From the NCBI GenBank assembly GCA_943704415.1, contig CALSCO010001383.1, positions 1 through 35,833 of the forward strand: a stretch of 35,833 nt of DNA. The letters run 5' to 3'. Both the position numbers and the translations under genes were made by a program. Shown here one piece after another: positions 30,957 to 35,833 of this stretch (position 1 is the stretch's first letter; each line of letters opens with the position of its first letter). Origin of the DNA: Parvularia atlantis. Its lineage: Eukaryota > Opisthokonta > Rotosphaerida. Below the pieces are notes generated by a model, which ran no database searches, was not told where the DNA came from, and saw nothing but the letters and a program-made list of their open reading frames with translations.

Positions 30957-31001
30957 CCGGGCTCACAAGCGCAAGCGCATTACTGGGGTCGCGAAACAGG
31001 C
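30957..31001. promoter_or_regulatory. 45-bp divergent promoter (Grx-like / MRPS34)
   Basis: The gap between start codons at 30956 (-) and 31002 (+) contains GCATTACTGGGGTCGCGAAA. No TATA element is visible. The MRPS34 context AACAGGCATGGCGG closely resembles that of NOL11 (TGTAGGCATGGCGG). Confidence 0.45.
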
Positions 31002-31476
31002 ATGGCGGCTACGAGCGCAGCAGCCGCCCGCGCCAAGTCCTTCTTCGGCGTCGTCACGGCCCTGCCCAAGTTCGGCGTCGGCACGCGCCTCGCGCGGCGC
31101 CTGTGGCTGCGCTACCCGGACACGTACGTCACCGTCGAGCGCGTCAAGCCCGGCAAGGCGCGTCGGGCGGCGCCTCTCGCTCTTGCGCCGAGCGACTGAA
31201 CGAAGGTCTGCGCGCGCACAGAGCCTCCAGGGCGGCAAGGCGTGGGGCGTGATGACCTTCAAGGGTGCGTGCCGCGCGTGTGCCGTCGCGTGCCCCCTCG
31301 TCGCTGATGCCGAGGCTGGCGCAGGCACCGCCGTCGCGCGCGCGACCGAGATTCGCGGGCTGCGCAAGACCGACTGGGTGCTGTACGACCAGAGCAAGAC
31401 GCTCGCGCCCGCACCCGCGCCCACGCCGCCGCCGCCGCCACCCGCCGTCGCCGCCGTGCCACCATCTGCAGTGTAG
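31002..31476 (+). CDS. MRPS34: Mitochondrial ribosomal protein mS34
   Basis: Small-subunit mitoribosomal protein. Three exons were checked in frame: 31002-31157, 31222-31264 and 31325-31476, for 116 residues. The N-terminus MAATSAAAARAKSFFGVVTA runs into LPKFGVGTRLARRLW and RYPDTYVTVERVKPGK, the mS34 core. Exon 2 gives SLQGGKAWGVMTFKG, the most conserved block (G-K-A-W-G-V-x-T-F-K-G). Exon 3 gives EIRGLRKTDWVLYD, matching the D-W-x-L region, and then a proline/alanine tail. It is shorter than animal mS34. Intron 1 fits only a GC donor (GCGCGT); intron 2 (31265-31324) is the usual GTGCGT...CAG. Stop to stop distance from the RPC4 gene is 19 bp. Confidence 0.82.
31158..31221 (+). other. Candidate GC-AG intron in MRPS34
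   Basis: The exon ends CCC GGC AAG and the intron begins GCGCGTCGGG, exactly the usual GTGCGT donor with T changed to C at position 2. It ends GCGCACAG at 31221. Phase 0 splicing joins VKPGK to SLQGGKAWG. The nearest GT (31162) gives a wrong frame, and the in-frame GTCAAG further upstream has a poor donor sequence. Confidence 0.65.
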
Positions 31477-31495
31477 CGCTACGTACATGGCTCTC

Positions 31496-33516
31496 TCAGG
31501 CGCGCTTCGCCTGGCCCAGCAGTGACTCAAAGTCCGGCGTGACGATGAAGTGCCGCCGCGCCTGCCCGACCACGATCGCCTGGCCCGTCGCCGTGTTGAT
31601 CGCCGCGAGCTCCTCGACAAAGGCGCTGTCGGTGCCGGCCTCGACCTGGCCGCGACGTGCGCGCGTGAGGCGCAGCCATCGCACTCGCTGCAAGGGGGGT
31701 GCGAACCGCGTAGCTGTAGTTCTGCAGCACGAGGCGCATCTTGCCCGACCGGTGGATGATCAGCTGCCCGATCTTGCCCTCCTCCAGCTGCGGCACTTGC
31801 GACTGCGCGCGTGCAAGCATGAGTTACGCGCGTTATTATGCCCGCGGCGTGCTCACCGTGAAGCCGTCCGTGAGCGAAAAGTCCGACTCACCCGCCTCGC
31901 CCTTGTCGTCCGCCATCGCCAGCAACTTCTCGTCCGGCCCGAGAGCGAGGGCCGGCCCGCCCGCTGGCGCCGCCGTCGTCGCCGGCCCGCCCGCGGCATC
32001 GTCCTGCAACGCGTCGGCGCCAGGGGCCGCGAGCACTTTGTCCGGCTTGGGCACGGGCAGCGCCGCGGGGAAGTGGAAGTACACGACCTTCTCGCGGTCG
32101 CACGCCAGCTTGTCCTGTTGGCGCGCCGCGGGCGTCAGCGGGGCCCGCGTCACGCGCAGGCCGCTGCACGCACGTTCTCATCGATCTTAAACAGATGCGC
32201 CGCAGGTTCTCCGATAAGGTCCGTCACACGCACGTCAACGTCCATCGCGGCCCCGGCCGACGATGCCGACGCCGACGCCGACGCGGCGGTCGCATCCATC
32301 ACGTCGTCTAGCGGCTCGCCTGCGTGTGCTTGGTCAGACTGCGGAGGAAGCGAGGCCGTGTCACGGCATACGCACTCTTGACGCCCGGGACCGCGGCTGG
32401 TCTCCACGGCGTCGCCGGCAAGACGCTGGCGTCGACCGACGAGCTGCTCACGAGCGACACGGGCACCTCGGGGCCGCGCAGCATCTGCCGCGCGCGCGCA
32501 CGGCGTGAGCGCTGAGGGAAATTGGCACAGGCCGGTCGACCGAGCGCACGTGGATGGGCGTGTCGTTCTCCACAAACGGCACATGGATCTCGTGCGCGAG
32601 CATGTCGCTGCGCTTGCCGCGACCTGCGAACGAGCGGGTGTCGGTTGCAGAAGGGCACGGCAGCGACCGCGCACCACGCCCGCTCCCGCGCGGCGCCTTG
32701 GCTGCCGCCTTGGCCTGCGTCGGGACGCCCGCTCCGGCCGCGCCCGCGCCTGCCGCGTCGACGCCCCGCCCGCGCCCCCTCCCGCGCCCGCGGCCGGCAG
32801 CCACGACTGCCTCGCCCGGCTCCGGCTTGGGTGCGACGTGCGCGGGCGGCGGCCCTGCAGCCGAGCTGGCAGCGGCGTTCGGACTGCACCGCCCTCGCAT
32901 GTCAGCGCCCCTCCACGCGTTGTGTGCACGCACCTCTCGATCCGGCGCGGTCGGTCGGCGGGGATGGTCGGGACGAACTTTGGCTGCGAGGAGCGGCGCA
33001 GCGTGAGGCGCTTGCATCCCGTAAAGCAGGCGCCCCCAGCCGCACTTTAGTGCCGCCGACGCCCGGCCGCGGCGAGAGCGGCACGGCGGGCATCGCGATC
33101 GGGACGGCCGTGCTGCGGGCAGCAGATGAGCGCCCGCAAGCGATGGCGGACAGCAGCACACCGGACGACGGGCGGCGTCGCGCCGTGCTCAGTCTTGACC
33201 TGCACCGGCTGCGGCGGCCGCGCGGCCTGCTGCGGCGACGCGTGGCCCGCCGGCCGCGGCGACTGCCCGGGCGTGCGCAGCGGCGGCAGGCGCTGGCCCG
33301 CCGGCGATCCGTGCTGCGGCCGCGGCTGCTGCTGCTGGCTCGGGCGGACGGGCGGGCGCGGTGCGGGCGGCAGCTGACTGGGCGGCTGGGCGGGCGCGGC
33401 GCCGGTGCCGCTGGCGCCCACGCGGGCGGCCGTGGCCGTGCGCACGACGGGCACGCCGGCGTCGTCGCGCTGCGTGTGCACCCGCGCGCTTGAGTCCGGT
33501 TGCGCACAGGCAGCAT
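31496..33516 (-). CDS. POLR3D: DNA-directed RNA polymerase III subunit RPC4 (RPC53-like)
   Basis: Pol III subunit working with RPC5 in initiation and termination. C-terminal RPC4 domain: LEEGKIGQLIIHRSGKMRLV, then AGTDSAFVEELAAINTATGQ and FIVTPDFESLLGQA before the stop at 31496-31498, matching the G-x-L-x-x-x-R-S-G and S-P-D-F-E-S-L-L pattern. Middle: REKVVYFHFPAALPVPKPDK. N-terminal part: PKFVPTIPADRPRR, a family-like KF-x-P-x-I-P motif, then a Gly/Arg run (GRGRGRGRGRG). The most 5' exon is Pro/Gln-rich (PSQQQQPRPQH). Many introns were traced; donors include GTGCGG, GTGCGT, GTGAGC and GTTCGC, more varied than elsewhere. A junction creates VKSEPLDD, a possible SUMO site. The start at 33516 (MLP, then a very short 38-nt intron) is the weak point; the rest of the frame is well supported. 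Confidence 0.76.
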
Positions 33517-33587
33517 GGCGCCCTGTCACACACCGCGGCCATGAGCAGAAGTTTCCGAACCCTTCCATCAGACACCAGCAACCCCTT
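33517..33587. promoter_or_regulatory. 71-bp divergent promoter (RPC4 / Kazal protein)
   Basis: This is the gap between the proposed RPC4 ATG (33516, minus) and the Kazal ATG (33588). It contains TGTCACAC at 33524-33531, also seen in the 2610-2842 promoter. If RPC4 starts further upstream, for example at the in-frame ATG near 33565, the gap shrinks to about 20 bp. Confidence 0.4.
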
Positions 33588-35746
33588 ATGCGAGTCGTCC
33601 TCGTCGCCGCCGCCGTCCTCGCCCTCGCGGCCACCGCCGCGTACGGTGCGTGCTTGCGCGCACGCGTGCGGGCACAGGGAGGGTGCGGGCGGGCGCGGGC
33701 GTGGCGGCCGGGGGAATTTTTCGCTGGACGACGACGTGGACGCGATGGGCGACGCCGCTGACGTGCGCGCCGCGACCGGACGCAGGCGCCGACTGCGACC
33801 AGCAGTGTCTCGACACGTACGAGCCCGTCTGCGCCAGCAACGGCATCACGTTCCAGAACGAGTGCCGCCTGCAGGTAGCCGCGTGCAAGGCCGCCGTCAC
33901 GTTCACGCTCCAGCACGCCGGCGAGTGCACCGACGCGGAGTGTCCCGCGGCCTGCGCCAATGTCTACGCGCCCGTCTGCGGCAGCAACCAGAAGACCTAT
34001 GGCAACGGTGCGTGCGCGCACGCGGGGCGGCGCGGGCTGACGACTCGACCGGGCAGAGTGCGAGCTCGAGCTCGAGGCGTGCGCGCTGAAGGCGGAGGTC
34101 TACGCGGTCTCGCGCGGCGCGTGCCCCGAGCCCGCCGCCGCCTGCGATGCCGTCTGCGCCGAGGTGTACGAGCCCGTGTGCATGGACGGTGCCGACTTTG
34201 GCAACCGATGCGAGGCCGAGGTGCAGGCGTGCAAGGACGGCAAGAGCCTAACCGACGTCGCCATCACCGCGGGCGTCTGCGTCCCGACGGCCGACTGCGA
34301 CACCGTCTGCGCCCAGACCTACGAGCCCGTGTGCGCGCTCTTCGGCACGAACGAGCTCAAGACGTTCCCGAACGCGTGCGAGGTGCGACGGGTCGGCGGC
34401 GTGCGTCGGCTCAGCTCACGCTCGCGCCGCCACAGGCGATGCACACCACGTGCAACGGCATCGACACCGTCTCGGTGCTGCACGAGGGCGCGTGCACGAC
34501 GCGCGACAAGGCCGCCCTGTTCCAGTATGGCAGCCCGTGCATGTATGCCTGCCCGATGTCGTACGACCCTGTCTGCGCCAACGACGGCCGCACGTACCCC
34601 AACATGGTGCGCGCGCGTCCCTAGCCGGCTGACATCGGCTGTTGTGACTCACGCCTCGCCCCGTGCGCCCCGCCAGTGCGAGCTCCGCCGCATCGCCTGC
34701 GGCACCGTCCCGCACCTCGTTGCCGAGAAGACCGGCGAGTGCGTCGACGCGCCGCTGCAGGAGGACGAGGCGCCGTCGGCCTGCGCCGCGGCCCTGTGCC
34801 CGGCCGGCACGCGCTGCGTCGAGACGCCGAAGGAGTGCTTCACGACGCCGTGCGAGCAGTTTGATTGCGTGCCGGCCAACGACGACGACAACGGCGGCGA
34901 CGAAGACGAGTGCAACTTTGCCTGCCCATTGATCTACGCGCCCGTCTGCGGCAGCGACCGGCGCGTCTACGGTAACCGCTGCGAGCTCGAGGGCGCCATC
35001 TGCCGTGCACGCAAGGAGGGCAAGGCCGCGCTGGCGCTGCTGCACGAGGGTGTTTGCGTGGACGAGGGTGTGCGCACACTTGGCGTACTCTACTGCGCTG
35101 CTCACCGCGCGCGTGCTTGTTGCGCAGACTGCTTCCGCGCCTGCCCCAAGAACATCGCGCCCGTGTGCGGCACCAACAAGCTGACGTACGACAACGAGTG
35201 CTACCTGCAGCAGGCCGCGTGCGAGGCCGGCCTCGGCGGCCAGACGCTGGTCAAGGCGTACGACGGCGAGTGCAACGTGCGTCGGACCGCGTGCGGCTGG
35301 CGTGGTCGTGCCTGACTCCCCGTTGCATGCGCAGACCGACATTGTCTCGGGCGGCACCCCCGACGGCGCCCGCAAGCTCTCGCTCGCCGTCGTGATCGGC
35401 GGCGCAGTCGTAAGTGGCCGCCTGGGTGCGCGAGCGGCAGCGAACGTGTCTAATTATACCGCGCGCGCCCGCCCCCCTTTCCCCCGCAAAACGTCCGACA
35501 TTCTCTTCGGCGGAAACGCGGACGCGCTAGGTCGGCATGGTCGTGTTCGGTGCGATTATCGCTGCGATCGTGGTCGTCGTGCGCAAGCGCCGTGCGACGG
35601 GCTTTGAGCCGCTCCTCGCCAAGCCGGCCGACATCTACACGGTGCGCCGGGCCGCTGCTTCTGTCGTGGCCTGTGCTGACGCCGCCTCGTGCGCGCAGGA
35701 CTCGTTCAGCAACGCTGACCTGGAGCAGGTCGGCGAGCAGGCGTGA
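33588..35746 (+). CDS. Membrane-anchored seven-Kazal-domain protein (serine-protease-inhibitor-like)
   Basis: Type I surface protein, probably a protease inhibitor or follistatin-like matrix binder. Nine exons were checked in frame, giving 516 residues: 33588-33645, 33786-34007, 34057-34382, 34436-34606, 34677-35067, 35128-35276, 35335-35409, 35531-35641, 35699-35746. The signal peptide MRVVLVAAAVLALAATAAYG precedes seven Kazal modules, each with a C-x3-C-x5(6)-Y/I-x-P-V-C core: CDQQCLDTYEPVC, CPAACANVYAPVC, CDAVCAEVYEPVC, CDTVCAQTYEPVC, CMYACPMSYDPVC, CNFACPLIYAPVC, CFRACPKNIAPVC. Between modules 5 and 6 is another Cys-rich piece (ALCPAGTRCVE) and an acidic linker. One membrane span (LAVVIGGAVVGMVVFGAIIA) crosses an exon junction and is followed by RKRR and a short tail. 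The P1-site residues vary between modules, so target proteases cannot be named. Confidence 0.9.
35410..35530 (+). other. Atypical GTAAGT...TAG intron inside the membrane span of the Kazal gene
   Basis: This 121-nt intron has a textbook donor GTAAGT, a TCTAAT branch-like site, a C/T-rich stretch (CCCCCCTTTCCCCC) and acceptor GCTAG. It joins IGGAVV to VGMVVFG in frame. It differs from the other seven introns of the gene, which are 49-140 nt with GTGCG or GTGTGCG donors and CAG acceptors. Confidence 0.8.
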
Positions 35747-35833
35747 GCGCGCACCCGTCACGGGCAGGACCGTTCCGTTTGACCCCCCAAAGTCTCCGTC
35801 GCAGCGAAACCGCCCCGTCTTCCGGCCCCCCCC

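Noticed and set aside
33047-34021. Long minus-strand open frame reaching across the Kazal gene start
   Set aside because: The 33230-33480 part fits the RPC4 N-terminal exon, but the part beyond 33588 is antisense to the Kazal exons and has no family similarity.
1-35833. CRISPR arrays, insertion sequences, LTR or other mobile or virus-derived elements
   Set aside because: No direct repeat array, transposase, reverse transcriptase, integrase, capsid-like frame or terminal repeats were seen on either strand.

Overview
This window is nuclear DNA from a very GC-rich, very compact eukaryotic microbe. Nearly every gene is cut by short spliceosomal introns (about 50-80 nt) with donor GTGCG(T/C), a CTGAC-like branch site and a CAG acceptor. 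No bacterial-style operon, mobile element, virus fossil, CRISPR array, rRNA or tRNA was recognised. I find 19 protein genes in 35.8 kb, 18 of them complete. An ADAM metalloprotease, a GalNAc-transferase, a KIF1A/UNC-104 kinesin, an animal/fungal-style PDH kinase and NRDE2, NOL11 and TIPIN homologues suggest an organism on or near the opisthokont branch (for example a holozoan, nucleariid-like or apusomonad protist). This is inference; no marker gene fixes the taxon.

Layout. 1-980 (-) GalNAc-transferase, cut by the window edge; 1033-2609 (-) PDH-type kinase; 2843-3992 (+) nucleotide-sugar transporter; 4020-5485 (-) VIT/CCC1 iron-manganese transporter; 5501-10144 (+) NRDE2; 10179-10515 (-) complex I NDUFA3; 10581-10946 (+) MRPL32; 10996-11981 (-) MRPL45; 12002-12979 (+) NEPRO-like; 12982-16320 (+) NOL11; 16358-16928 (-) TMEM242-like; 16950-24253 (+) kinesin-3; 24378-25216 (-) ribosomal protein eL22; 25394-28952 (+) ADAM protease; 29078-30318 (-) TIPIN; 30503-30956 (-) glutaredoxin-like protein; 31002-31476 (+) MRPS34; 31496-33516 (-) RNA polymerase III subunit RPC4; 33588-35746 (+) membrane-anchored seven-Kazal protein. 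No gene-free stretch exceeds 233 bp.

Organisation. The genes mostly alternate in strand, giving eight head-to-head pairs. Start codons in three of them are only 15, 20 and 21 bp apart, so promoters and 5' leaders must be shared or overlap. Tail-to-tail gaps are 19-125 bp. Themes are mitochondrial function (PDH kinase, NDUFA3, MRPL32, MRPL45, TMEM242, MRPS34), nucleolar/ribosome biogenesis (NEPRO, NOL11, eL22, RPC4) and secretory/surface biology (GalNAc-transferase, sugar transporter, ADAM, Kazal protein).

Gene models were spliced by eye. Exon edges given as exact numbers were checked for reading frame; others are approximate.
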